A stretch of DNA of 64,000 bases, from assembly GCA_014529385.2 (NCBI GenBank), contig CM043950.1, positions 77,014,435 through 77,078,434 on the forward strand, in the 5' to 3' direction. Below the pieces are notes generated by a model. It was not told where the DNA came from. It ran no database searches and worked only from the letters and a program-made list of their open reading frames with translations. Shown here piece after piece: positions 30,661 through 43,326 of this stretch. The DNA comes from Adiantum capillus-veneris. Lineage: Eukaryota; Streptophyta; Polypodiopsida; Polypodiales; Pteridaceae. Position 1 is the first letter of the stretch. Every line of letters begins with the position of its first letter. The translations under genes were made by a program, and so were the position numbers.

Positions 30661-33472
30661 TTACTCTTATACAGAAGGAGTAGATTAACTTCAAGTGCGG
30701 TTATTACTCATCTATCTATTTTTGGGTAGATTTGGGGTAATATTAGGTGATCCAAGTCCTAATTACATCAATTTAGGATAGCATCTTCTCCTGAACTAAG
30801 GTTCTTAGCTTAGGCAATTGGAGAATTCAGTTCTTGTAGTTACTTGCTTAATTAGAGTGGTTGAATGATGATTTTAGTGTACTAATTCCTTCTCAAAAAT
30901 GAACGGAAAGATTATGTCCTTTAATTAATTCTCTAGTGACAATTAATTTTGAGAGGGGAAATTACCTCTTTTAATTACACATTAATCTTTTGCAATATGA
31001 GTTTAATCCTTTAATTAAATTCTTTCCTAATGAAATGACAGATTGAGGTTGTTTAATTAGTTACATTGCTAGAAATTGGGTCAATCTCCACCACTCAATC
31101 ATTGAATGGACTAACTGGTAATTCCTTCTTACTAACCATGGATTAATTTGTGATTAGGAGGTTGAATTGATGCATAATTAGCTAATGGAATGAAGAAAGT
31201 GAAATAGAATAATCACATAGGTGATTTAGAGAGTTGCTACTAGGTAGAGTAGTTGGAATATGCATAGTATTAGCGGAAAATAAGGGATTCATAGAGAGAT
31301 TAAGATGTAAGCATGAATTTAACTCGAGATTATCGTAATTCGAGTTGATTAAGACCTTAATTGCTGATCCAAGAATCCTAATCCGATAATAAATTGGCAG
31401 CACCTCGCTCCCTTAATCCTCTCCTAGAGATTGTGTATGTCGGCAGCACCTCGCCCAAGGTATGTGTGTGAGGGAGTGTGTGTGTGTGTTTGTGTGTGTA
31501 CTGACTATCTGTGTGAGTGTGTGAGTGGGAAAAGGTCCTTAAATATGCTCCCAACCTCAAGAGGTCTAAATATGTTGCTAATTTCATTTGAATGAGCACT
31601 TTGGTCATGCATGGCACCTTAAGTGCATAGCTTGCGAGTGTCCAATTTGCTTGTTTTAGTTGAGTCTCACACTCTCTCTCTTGCTTGGAAACTCTCCCAC
31701 GAGACCCTATGTGTGTGAGGGTGCCCTCTATCTGCTAAAACAAGTCTCCAGTGGCCTAGAGCCCGTGCACACACCAGCCCTCGAGTGCCGGTGCCCCCGC
31801 TAGCCGTAGGAAAATTTTTATTTTTATCCTTAGACGGTGGTTACAGCTTGGATTTTAATTCCGAAACTTGTTGTGCTCAGACGGAGCTAAGGTGCATCAT
31901 CCCGAGTACTTGCCATATTTAGCAGCTCGCGATGTCCGGAATTGCATTTTTTTTCAAATTCTAGATACGGGTGCAGTTTGACGAGCTAGTCAAGACTAGA
32001 CGGGTCGGGTGACCAAAAAATTACTATTTTAGGAAATTTTTCACAAAAAATGTTTTTATTCATTTTTGAGAGCTTAATAACATTCTAAACATCTTGGCAA
32101 CGATAGATTTAGAAAACATGAAACCGGCCTGTTCAATCTAAAAAGGGCGGTAGACTTTACTTCAAACCTTGATTTAGCTTTCACCATCATTAGTTGTCTA
32201 TTCTACCTGTACTTTCAAGACACAAGAAAGGGGAAAGGGTTACAGGCTGCTAGATTGCATCTGTATGAGAAGACCGACACCAGAGATTGCCCCTAACTTA
32301 GGCGCCCCTTTCGGTATTTCTTTATTGTTTAAAAGAGGGAATAAACGCTGTGGTTCCCTCCAAGCTGCCCCGCACAAACTTGGCTGAATTTCAACTGTTC
32401 CGGCCCGATTTTGGTACCATAACTGTACTAGGACCCTTCACAGTCAGTATTCCCACGCATTGAATGACCTTCTCGACACATACGAGCACTTTGCAAAACC
32501 TGGCGAGAATCTGTAGCACGCTGAATTCTTTGTTTTCATCCCCGAAAATGCGCCAAATCACCTGTACAGTGGCCCCCTCGCGTCCCGAACCTCCTGGGGG
32601 TATTAGGGACCGTTTAGGGCCAAAACCCTAAACCTGCAAAAATACACAGCAGGCTGTAATTTACTGTTTCGGGCTCCGTTTCGCGTGTCGGTCGCATCCG
32701 TAGCAAGTCCTCGAGCTCCCACACCTGTAGGGCTACTTGCCCTTTGAATCGGACGAGATTTCTAGCGTGAAACCTCTCTGAATTCACTTGTACCCGCGGG
32801 GGATTAGCCGCTAGCTAATCCAGTACCTCTGCAAGAGGCTCTTGCCTCGGCAATCGCGCATGAACCCACACAACTGTACATTGGTCAATTGAAAAGCCCA
32901 CTAGAGGGGCATAACATACTGCCATAGGGGAGAGAGAGGGCAGTGCGTAGCGTGCAGGGAATCACTCATGGCACCGCACTCTACATAGGAGGGAAAGCAA
33001 GCACTCCATAGCTCTTAACCTATGCAAGAAACTTGAAAATGAGCTCACAGCTGAAAATCACGTTTTTGCCTTCTCTATAAGTAGTAAACTGGCCTCAGAG
33101 TGCCAAGTGTCACAAATTTGTGCACTTTCCCGCTTTAGACCCTCGGGTCTAAAAATATATCACGTGCAGCCTCTGTTGACTTGGCCACAGAGTAACAAAA
33201 TGATCCCCAAGTCAAATTGCACGTAATGACGTGAAGACATTTTCAGGTCCCAAAATAGCAGTTCCCTAAATTTTAGGAGATGCTGCCGTTGTATCTTTCT
33301 AGGTCATCCGACCCTCTTTGTACACTGCACCCACACCCAGAACTGAAATGTAGCCTCTGTAACAAAGGATTCCAGTTTGGCTAGTCAATGACCCTACTTG
33401 GCTAACCATAGTCCTTGTCCAACCTTAGTGCTCTCTTGCCCTCAGGCTTGACTCCCTCTGAACAGTTCCACA
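30661..33472. other. Non-coding stretch
   Basis: AT-rich to about 31400, then a GT-rich low-complexity patch (31460-31530, GTGTGTGAGGGAGTGTG-like). A GC-richer part follows from 31700 to 33450. No coding family was recognised. The GC-richer part could be an LTR or leader of the minus-strand gypsy fragment to its right, but no paired repeat was found. Confidence 0.4.
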
Positions 33473-33735
33473 CTAGCTATGCAATGCAGGGCAGTTAGAT
33501 TTCCCGAGGGGTGTTATCATGTCATCAAAGAATGTACCAACAAACTTCTGGTGTGGACGGAAAATTATGTTCATCATCCTATTGAACGTAGCACGAGCAT
33601 TTGTGAGACCAAAGGGCATCACTAAAAATTCGTAAAGGCCAAATGTCGTTCTAAAAGCAGTCTTGTGCACATCCTCTAATCTAATGCGGATCTGATGGTA
33701 CCCACTCTTTAGATCTATCGGGGATAATAATTTTG
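33473..33735 (-). pseudogene. Gypsy RT fragment
   Basis: On the minus strand from about 33722 the frame reads [19 protein letters not shown], then [33 protein letters not shown], and VGTFFDDMI, which includes the catalytic FxDD box. Homology ends at about 33507, just after the box, and unrelated sequence follows. It resembles the E1/E2 RT but lies in the opposite orientation. It is only about 70 codons and not functional. Confidence 0.88.
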
Positions 33736-36097
33736 CAAGCTTTTAACTTAGAGCTTTTGGCATAAATTTGAGCTTTTCTAATTGTGAGCTTAAATAGACT
33801 TACTGTACATGAGAATGCTCCCAAATGTACACTTTTCTGACATAATTTTATGCTATTTATTTAAGATTTTATATTTAAATGCTATGTGTTGTACAAAGTT
33901 ATTTTCAACAAGAATATGTTTTGCATTATTTAAGCTAATACATAACACATATGAGAAATTCATACCCATTCTACCCCACAAAAACAATGTTTACATACTT
34001 CTTCTACAAATATTTGTGTCTTTTCTCTTGCTTGAAACTGGTTAATTTTAAGGTTATTAATGACACAATGCATCCTTTCTCCTCACAAAATAAGGGTGAG
34101 AGCTTATTGCTCCGCTAATCTAGATCAAACCAATTTGTAGTCTCAAAGGGTATTTGAATGTGTACCAATGCTAGATTAAAGGCACTACATAATGCAAAAT
34201 GTTTCTAAAAAACTATTGTATATCTGTATCTTGCATAGAAAATTGACATATTATCATCCGAGTTGTTCTACCTTTCTCATAGATGATGCTAAAGTAGCTA
34301 TTGAAGTGGGGTAGACACAACTCATGGAGTGTAGTAATGAACCACATTAGGAGAATGATGTATTATGCTAGCATGGATTACATGCTCTGAGCACACTGAC
34401 AAATATAATTATACATATTCTTATATCATCCAATTGCATACTAGAGTTGACATCCATGTCAATCACAACACTACCAAGGACAATACTTATTTCAATAGCT
34501 CCAAGTCTCTCATCATGATTTTTTTTTCCAACACGGATAGCTTACACAATGCCATGTATATGTCTTCAGATGCAAGCAGGATGGGCATATTGGGAGAGAA
34601 GCACTTGTTCTAATTTTGTAGAAAAAAATAGAGCTTATAAGTGCTCTAGCCCCTCGCATGTTTGTAACTCCTTGCATGCTCATATATTTTTAATGACCAC
34701 ACAAGAAACGATCAGCTTCTTACTATGCATTATGTACACTGCAAGTGCGTACAAGTTGAGGTTAAACTTTCCATTTGTCTATACACATATAATGGAGAGG
34801 TAGCATTGTTAGAGGATCGAGAAAGGTGGCAGACACTGCATTTTTTGAATGGTAGAAAATAAAATTTATAGCCGTGCTTCCCGGATAATAGTATTGCAAA
34901 TCAACGTGCTTCGTCATTGCCCGTTGCTACGTGCTATAGACTAGAGCATTGTTTTCGTTGAGAGAATCTTTGACTTAGGAAAAAAAGGAATACTTTTAAT
35001 TTTCTGAAGCCAAAAAAATATCTACAAAAAAAACATTCCCACTTCAAGAGAACGAAACCTTATGTTGCTGACAAGACACCATGAGCCAGCCGATTGATCA
35101 AGATCTAAAAGAAGCAAAGCAAGCCACACGCAAATCTCTCTCTCCTTCCTATTTTTGTTTTGGTGTACCAAAAAAAGTAGGGGGTACCAACTGGCACAAA
35201 ATGAAAAAAATGAAGGAATTAACAGGAGATAGGGTCATTGCATAACAATGCGATGGGGCAAGGATAGGTGTCGGTGGTAATGAGGCGGTCCGGGACGGGC
35301 AACAAGAAGAGCAGCCTCTAAACACCCTTCGAGGCTCCCGTGTTGCTCAATTGGGGCTGGGGCAAGCAAAATCAGAGACAACAACAACCCACAGCCAGAA
35401 ACCAAACAAGAAAAGGGGCACCACCTAGTTGTAGATGCGAACTAGGACGCACGTGATACCTCCTTGTACTCAAACGCACAAAGAGAGGGGAATGCAAGAT
35501 AGCCACACACACCAAACACAAACATTCACCACGCCAGAGAGAGGTAAAGAGCACAAATCAGCTTGAGCAACTCAGTCTTAGCCTTAAAGACTAGATTCAC
35601 ACAAAGCTTGATTGAAAATAGAGAGACAACACAAAACTTGACCTTGTTGCCAATACACAAATTGTCTTAGGGTCACGGGAGCCCTCTCACCGAGCACCCT
35701 CCTACAATTTACCTTTTAGGCAAACAATTCAACAAGCCCTCAAACCACCAAGCATGAAATGGCACAAAAAACTTCAAGGAAAATATACCTTCAACCACCT
35801 GATGAGGCAACTTATCAAGTCAATTTGGAGAGAAGAGTCGTAGTTGCAGCATACAATTGCACCCAAAACTATGAATCTTATTTATGGACAAGAGTAGGCT
35901 ACAAGTGTGGTGAAGAGTATGGTATCACTCCACTCCTCTAGATGGCATAACTAACTTCAAGCTTCTCCATGCACCTATGTGTAGTGATGGAATAGAGCAC
36001 TCACAATGCACACACTCTACACAACTAGGCTTGAAGAGTGGTGTCTTATGGTTGAGAATGGTGTGGTGTAGTGTGATCATGTGATGATTTACAAGGG
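33736..36097. other. AT-rich non-coding stretch
   Basis: No gene or element recognised. A-runs and T-runs are common. The small open frames (60-84 codons) have no recognisable domains. Confidence 0.45.
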
Positions 36098-36118
36098 AGA
36101 GAAGGGCTCTATTTATAG
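36098..36118 (-). promoter_or_regulatory. Candidate TATA box on the minus strand
   Basis: The minus strand reads ACCTATAAATAGAGCCC (TATAAAT at 36117-36111), a good plant TATA match. It heads a CA/CT-rich leader-like stretch running left to about 35640. It may be the promoter of a dead LTR element. There is no recognised coding region downstream. Confidence 0.3.
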
Positions 36119-38639
36119 GTTTTAGAAGACCCGATTTGGATTAGGCCTAATCAAGTTTGAAGGAATAAAAGATTGTGCATATATATATTATTTTTTAATG
36201 AGGGTGGGTCTCTCTTGTCCTTTGAGTCACATGGATGTGGGCTCAAGGGAAGAGAATTCTTGAGGATGAAAGGAGAGAGGATGGAGTGAATAATTTGGGA
36301 GTGCCTACTCTAGTAGAGGGTGCATTTTACAATAAGGTTAGTGGTTAGTAGTTAGTAATTATCACTACCAAATATTTACAAAATCATTCACCAAATGGTG
36401 AGATATATGATGAGAAAAGTTAGAGAAGGGATGAGCTTGTAAAGAGAGGTTGAAACTTTGGAGAAGTTGACATTCACCTCTTTACAGCATCGGAAGAAGA
36501 AGCAGTCAGCATGGCGAAGTAGCGCGTGTCGATGAAGTTATGATATTTCAAACCTTGGAAAATTCATGATAAAATCCTTCATTTGCAGAGGTTATCTTTG
36601 GATTTTTGTTGATTTTTTGAATTTCTTTACAAAGTTGAAGAGAGTATGGTAATATGGACATATATGTAGAGAGGAAGGGGGACACATAGGGTGTAGAAAT
36701 GGAGGATGAAGGCTATGGAGGTGTGAGAGATGTGGCAATGGTGAAGAGGGTGAATTAGGACATAGGAGTTTCAGGTTTGGGAGTGGGAAGGAGAAGGAGG
36801 AGTGTGTGTAAAAGAGAAAAATGATAAAGTGAAAGAGGGAGTGTGGCTGCATAGTATGGGCAAACTGGGGTCCACCAATAACATCATAGCTCACAGCTTG
36901 TAGCTCAAAAAAATATGAAACAATTTGAGGTGAAAGTTCAACTTACGAGCTACAACTTTTGTTTGTATCACCTTTTCAAATTAGGGGAGCATGTGATATT
37001 TAAAAATTCAGCAAAACCGACTGTTTTTTCCACTGCACAACGTCCTTGTGAGGTCCTTCTTTGGATGATTCTTTTGAATACCTCCAAGAGTGAGCTCCCC
37101 ATGGTGCATGCATGCATTCCATATACCCTTGACCTTATTTGGTAGGTCTATAATTGAAGATATTGTTGAGATCATGATATGAATGAATAGTACAACTAAG
37201 AAAACAAATATTGAGGGGTCTAAAAATATGTACATGTCAAATATAAATAATATAGGTGAAAAAAAAAATAAAGGGGTCAAAATAAATCTCTCTCATTATA
37301 AGTCTACCATAAAAATATGAATATTTTTTGTGGTCTAATTTATGAGAGTAATAGAGAATAGATGTAGGAAGGAAAAAATCACAATAGTGAAAAAATATAC
37401 ACATAAATAGAACCAATTTTTTTGGATTTTTGTTGGGATGGAGTTACACCAAAAATAAGACAAGTTTGCATGAAATTTTTTATATGGAATAAAGAGTATG
37501 CAAAATGGTAAGAAAAAATATGGTAATGGTGAGTCAATGTACATAGCATAAATAACACATCCTTAAGTATAAATATTTAAATAAATACCAAAATAATTAT
37601 GAAAAATCCTTATATTTAGGCCCTATATACAATGAAATATTTACACACCAATGGGCCATAATATACTTATATTTTTTATTTTTTTGGCTCAACTAGCCCA
37701 GTGACTAGCTAATTGAGGGTTTTTAAGAAGATATGGGAAAAGTCCCCTAACTCACACACGCCTATGTACAGTGAAATGGTAGGGATAACCAAAATGTTTG
37801 AGTGATTTGATAGGGTGAGGTAGCTTACTATGGCAATTATGGAAAGCCGAAAAATGGCTATCAGTAGGTTCAAGGCACGTGGCTAAAATAGTGGTGATGA
37901 GTGATGGCCACTGAGCGCTGCAGCGCGACACGTGACAAGGGGGAGGGCACTTTGTGCTTTGTTTGAGGAGAAATGGAGTTTTCTTAATTTTGGACGGCCT
38001 CGAGTGGCGAACTCCACATCATTGCAAACACGATGACAAATAGGAAGAAGCTCCAAAACATCAATTTGCAAGCCTCCTCTTGTCCACAATTTTGTAGAGG
38101 CAAACCTACAAAGACACAAACTCTAAATATAGTTGTTAAAATGAATAAACACAATCACATGAAAATATGGTTAGAGCTGAACCTCTCTTGGTATGTTGGC
38201 CAGCACTGCTGCATAAACAAACCGTGCAAACAAACCAAGAGACGTCCCTCCTATGCAACACCTTGAGTAGGACTTCAAAGACATGATGTTATGTTACGTT
38301 TACCCTTCTTGATTTGTTGGCCTGTCAAGATGGCATGTCCTATAAACCAAGGAAGGTGTTCAATTCCCACAAAGAGCCCACGCTTGTGATCATCAAGAGT
38401 GGCGCCCAATGATCTAATTTGCTCGAGTCATCCAAATATGAGCCCAAAACGAGGAGCAACGTCTAGAGTTAGCTTCTACAGCTCCTCAGATGTAATAACT
38501 TCCCCAATCCTTACCTTTACTACTACTACTAGCCCCTACTTGCTCATCTTTATTTGTATTACATGGAATCTCTACAGATATGTTCTCGCCCTAAGTTCCC
38601 AGCATTGCAAGGAGCAAGAAAAAGCGCCAGTAGAAAGTC
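36119..38639. other. Non-coding stretch
   Basis: Purine-rich at 36640-36850 on the plus strand and very AT-rich at 37140-37700. No gene, LTR pair or inverted repeat found. Confidence 0.45.
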
Positions 38640-38691
38640 GGTTTTGAACCATGGCACTCGCCTTCGCATCTCAGGTCATCTCTGCTAACCA
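38640..38691 (-). ncRNA. Possible tRNA-derived (SINE-like) pol III boxes
   Basis: On the minus strand TGGTTAGCAGAG (38691-38680) is followed 29 bases later by GGTTCAAAACC (38650-38640). The spacing and sequence resemble the A and B boxes of tRNA genes and tRNA-derived SINEs. The acceptor stem does not fold convincingly, so it is not a functional tRNA. No 3' A-tail or target duplication was identified. Confidence 0.25.
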
Positions 38692-39771
38692 CCTTGCCTG
38701 GTTCATGTGCCCGTCTAAAGCGTAGCCCCTCTAATATTTAAAATAAAACCCTCCCCTAACCCCTCATCTAGTCATGTGGCGGCATGGATCCCCCTTAGGG
38801 CTTCGTGTCGATGTCGATGGACACGAGCATATGTTGTGCACGACACCTCATCCCTCCTTCTAGCCGTCCTCTTTCTGCTCATGAGCTACTTCCCTGCCGC
38901 ATGCAACAATATCTGGCAGCCTTTTTATTGTTCATTTTTGTTTTCTAGAGGAGATCCTTGACCCTCTCCTGAGTCGCCATGTGCCTGTGAGCTCGCCCAG
39001 TGACACCGCTTCTCTTCTGTTTTTATTTTCTAGAGGAGATCTTTGCCGATTCTTTTTATTTTTTGATTTAATATGATTTGACACCCCTACAGTACTAACT
39101 AGTATGTTACTGATGCAAGTATGCCAACATTGGTATAGTTACAAAAAAGACTCGCATAATTGTAGGGTGCAAGTGCAACTTCTAAACCATTGCTTTGATG
39201 GAGCTTCTAAAGGATTCCTTGGCTTTGAAAGGGGAGTAATGCATCAAGTAAGCTAATCGAGATGCTCTCAGATTGCTCATCTTACTTGTGGAGTTTTCAA
39301 ATCATAATTGCTATACTAGCGCTTTTGTTAATGGATTTGCAATTTGCTCCTCCAATATTTTTAATGAAGTGCTTTGCATGCCGGAGGAAAGCCCACCTTG
39401 CCTCTCCAATCCAGCGCAGTTATCTGCCCCTCCTTTGTAACACCAACGACCGCCCTCACCCATTACTCCTGTATTCGATAGCTCCTCCTACCTCGCTCCT
39501 CTTGCAACTGGTTACCTAGCCACCCCTTCCAGACCCATGCAACACATGCTTGGCGACTCCTTTACCCACCCACCATGAATGCCGTTCAACACCAATTGCC
39601 GACAAAATTATTGATTCAGCATGCAGCTCTCGCTTATTTTCGATTTATTTTCTTCTGCTTCTGTGTAAAATTTTATGCTCTGCAAGCGATATTCTGGCCC
39701 TTGGTCGTGCCAACATCCACTATGACAAGGCACAGAAGCTAGCTGCTGCGAGCTGCATATAAGCCAAATGC
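38692..39771. other. Non-coding stretch
   Basis: A short word TTTTCTAGAGGAGATC occurs twice (near 38939 and 39029). No gene recognised. Confidence 0.45.
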
Positions 39772-39772
39772 A

Positions 39773-39831
<59 letters not shown>
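39772..39831 (+). repeat. Compound (CT)n(CA)n microsatellite
   Basis: About 18 CT units followed by about 12 CA units. The dipeptide-repeat frames across it are artefacts. Confidence 0.97.
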
Positions 39832-39832
<1 letters not shown>

Positions 39833-40061
39833 CCGACCGCTCTCTCTCCATGAAGCAAACCAGAACTATGGCACCATGCATGCGTATAATATGAGGAGTC
39901 TATCTTGACCCCCGAGCCAAGAGGCGAGAATTGCAATTGGTAGGCAAGGGCCGTGGAAGTGCAGCTCGCACGAGGACTATTGCCCTGAACTTAATACCTT
40001 TGAAGGAAAAGCCTTGCCCCAATGATGCATAGCAGCATGCCAGCAAAACCAAACAACGGCT

Positions 40062-40396
40062 ATGAGCACGTTGTTTGTCTGTGCGCGCACGGACGGCAAG
40101 TAGGCTTAGCACGTTCAATCGTGGCAGCAGGCACTCTAAAGATCTTTGCATAGGTTCACATGGGGCGGGGAAAATGATCTCACCTTGAGCCGGTTGGAAA
40201 TTCACGATAATCAGTTGAGAGGGAAGTAAAAAGGAATTAATTTCCTCTTGGATATCGTACGAAAATAATATGAATGTGCTAAAAACGTAGTATATTTATT
40301 GAAAAATGGAGTGCTTTTATTAGACACAAAAAAGAAACACATTGTCAGATGAGCACACTGTCTGTCCGCGTGCACGCGGACGGACTAAGTGCTCAT
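40062..40396. repeat. Two related long palindromes about 290 bp apart
   Basis: GTCCGCGTGCACGCGGAC (40364-40381) is a perfect 18-bp palindrome inside outer arms TGAGCAC (40350-40356) and GTGCTCA (40389-40395). A diverged relative, GTCTGTGCGCGCACGGAC (40077-40094), is also preceded by ATGAGCAC. They could be the two ends of a small DNA element of about 335 bp. No target duplication is clear. Confidence 0.45.
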
Positions 40397-40552
40397 TTGC
40401 CAACATGGCTATTTTTACATCTAGCAAAATCTTTCTATTTTTTTACATTGTCATCATATTCGTACTATTTTCTTGCAAAATCCGGCAAGAGGAAATTTAC
40501 ATCAATGCATGCACGGACAAACTGCGTACTACTCCCTGTCCTAATCTGTTCT

Positions 40553-40632
40553 TCTAGTGATTGTACAAAATGTTGTATGTTCCGTATACAATTAATGATT
40601 GTACAAAATGTTTTTTGTTCCTTACACAATTG
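40553..40632 (+). repeat. Two tandem ~38-bp units
   Basis: AGTGATTGTACAAAATGTTG... is followed by AATGATTGTACAAAATGTTT..., each ending TACACAATT or TATACAATT. Non-coding. Confidence 0.75.
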
Positions 40633-42856
40633 AGATTGTTGACAGGGAATCAAAGGTGCCACAAACCATTGGATGCATGAGATACAACATGACGCTCAGG
40701 ATCATCCAATGGGGGTTTAGGGTTGCGACTTGGAAATGCCAAGCATCCTACAAAAAAAACGTAGTTGAAAATTATATATAGTTGAAAATCCTACAAGATT
40801 ACATGCACATGCGTAATAAATTATAAGCTTTGATCCTAGTAAAAAGGTAGGATAACAACCCTTTTCCCTTGCAGTGAGGATGAGATTGTCTCATATGTAT
40901 GAGATTTTTTTTTGTTTGATAACATTAATTTCTCACAGGTTGATATTCTCTTGGTACCTACATGTTTAAGTTGTTGGTTGCATTGGCTGCAATGTAGTAG
41001 GAATGTTTGAGATGAAGAGATCAATCTACAAGCAAGGTTTCTTGCTTACCCCAATTGGTTCAAGGACTAATGCTACAAAGGGGGGATTAGTGGACTCTCA
41101 CTATAGGGGGAAAACAATTTGGAAAGATCAAAATGTTCATATCTTTGAGAGAAACTTTATGCTAGCTTAGCTCAATGATATCGCGCATGAAAGCATTGAG
41201 CTTATATATTTGATAGGGTATAGGGACAACTGTACAAGCCAAAAAACTGGAAAAATGGACTGGCTGGCTACTTTGATGGCTACTTGGGTTGTGCTCTCTA
41301 GGGGACAAGGAGATAATTGACCTTTTGCGAAAGCTACTAGATAAGGATTAAGCAAGGTCTTTTGCTATGAATATTGCATGATCACCTTTTTGTAAATGTT
41401 CTCCTTTCATAGCATCTCCACTGACAATTTTTAGTATGTCATCGAAGAAAAAAAAACTAGCTACAATAATGGAAAAGACATTTCATGCCACTCTAGCAGC
41501 CAATGGTTTTTATCATCTTTGGCATGCAATGGAATTTCTATGATTTATCATCATTTCATACATATGAAAAGATATGTTTATCTTGTAAGATGTGAAATAG
41601 TACTTTAGTTCAAAAAATTTAAGCTCTAATTTGTATCCTCTTTATGTCTTGTCCTACCTAATAATTGTCATATAATTTTATATTTTGCACAATGGGTTAT
41701 TATGTCTCTCCTAGCCCTCAAACAAGGAATCACAACACACTAGAAAACAAGAAATGTCAAAAAATGCTAGAGTATTTTTTCCTTTTTGGCTCAAGGAAGG
41801 AAGAATTTACATATTCATTGTCATTAAGTATCCCCTAAAGATCTACTACCATATGTCATTTGCATCAAGTAGAAGGGCCCCTCCAAAAGAGAAATCAACT
41901 CGTATACAATTAAATAGATGATAATTTGTTGTCATTCCCTTGCCTTTCAAAGTGGATACATATGTAGAAAAACTCATGTTGGCATTCATCCCATAGTGAT
42001 TTTAATAGGTGGTAAATCTTGAAAATAGCATTCCATTCTTACACCATTTCTATCCGTTCAAATGGGTTTTTGTGGAATTCTCTGGAAATTTCTTAACCCT
42101 TGTTTGCAACCTTCACACACTATATCTCCATTTAAGCTATTTTGCTTACTTGTACAAAGAATTTATTCCTTTACCAACCAAAAGACTAAATAAATTACTA
42201 AAGTTAATCTAGATAAATGAATCATGATGACTCTAACCTTAGTGTTTATGTTTTCCCTTTAAACAAGGAGTGCCTGAGAGAGTATGGTTTTGTTAGTAGA
42301 TGAAGGTCAACATCCATGTACTCAATGTATTCCTCACATTTTTGTAATTTGTAATCAAGGTTATTATCAAATCATGGATTCTTTGGACATTTGTATTCAA
42401 ATCCCCACTACCAACTTTAGTGCGTATTCAAAATATGTAAGTGTAGCATGTGAGTTCACCTTGAAGGGGATTTTAATATATCAAGAAGTTACAGAGTTAT
42501 ATTTACAAGAGGTGTTTAAAAATAGAAAACTTAAAGAAAGTTACAGATTTATGAAGAAGAGAAGTCTTTTGGTTCATGTTGAAGTGTGTATGTAGAGGTG
42601 TTTTATAAATACCTCTTGAATGCACGCACTATAGGTATTTTTGAAAGGTGGACCACATGGCTGAAATCTTTTTTGTAGATTTTAGACATGTTGCACTTAT
42701 CATTGGGTTTCCCTTTACTTGAAAATCTATCACATGAAATAAGGGGAGTAGATTGTTTGTTTCCAAGAGTTCAATAAGTCTCGACAGTTTGTAAGAGGAA
42801 AACAGTATTTGTTACTTTAGGCTATAACACTGAGAGGTGGGATGGCTAACTAGATG

Positions 42857-42858
<2 letters not shown>
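40633..42858. other. AT-rich non-coding stretch
   Basis: No gene. A 103-codon frame at 42284-42595 (plus) has no recognisable domain, and nothing around it suggests a gene. Confidence 0.4.
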
Positions 42859-43130
<272 letters not shown>

Positions 43131-43295
43131 AGCTATGATACAGATTTCGGCTAGCCAATAGGGTAGCATTAAGACACAACTCGTCTTGGTGTTAAGGTGG
43201 GTTTCAAAAAAGCCTGCACCAGATCTGCGGGTAGGGGGCTATAGAGGTAAAGCTCGTATCCCATTAATCCTTCAATTAGTCTTTGATACCCCTCA

Positions 43296-43325
43296 AAATC
43301 AGTCCGCGGTGCTGCGGACTGATTT
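43296..43325. repeat. Perfect 12-bp hairpin
   Basis: AAATCAGTCCGC and GCGGACTGATTT flank a 6-base loop GGTGCT. AGATCTGCGGGTAG and AATCAGTCCGC words occur nearby, so this may be the core of a small foldback element. No role assigned. Confidence 0.6.
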
Positions 43326-43326
43326 C

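Noticed and set aside
31955-33400. Weak inverted similarity between about 31958-32010 (plus) and 33300-33370 (minus), with GGGTGCAGT and GGTCGGRTGACC words
   Set aside because: Too short and diverged to call inverted repeats by eye; a dot plot would be needed.
39900-40205. Minus-strand 101-codon frame beginning MNFQPAQGEI
   Set aside because: No domain or homology is apparent; it overlaps the palindrome pair, and length alone is not evidence.
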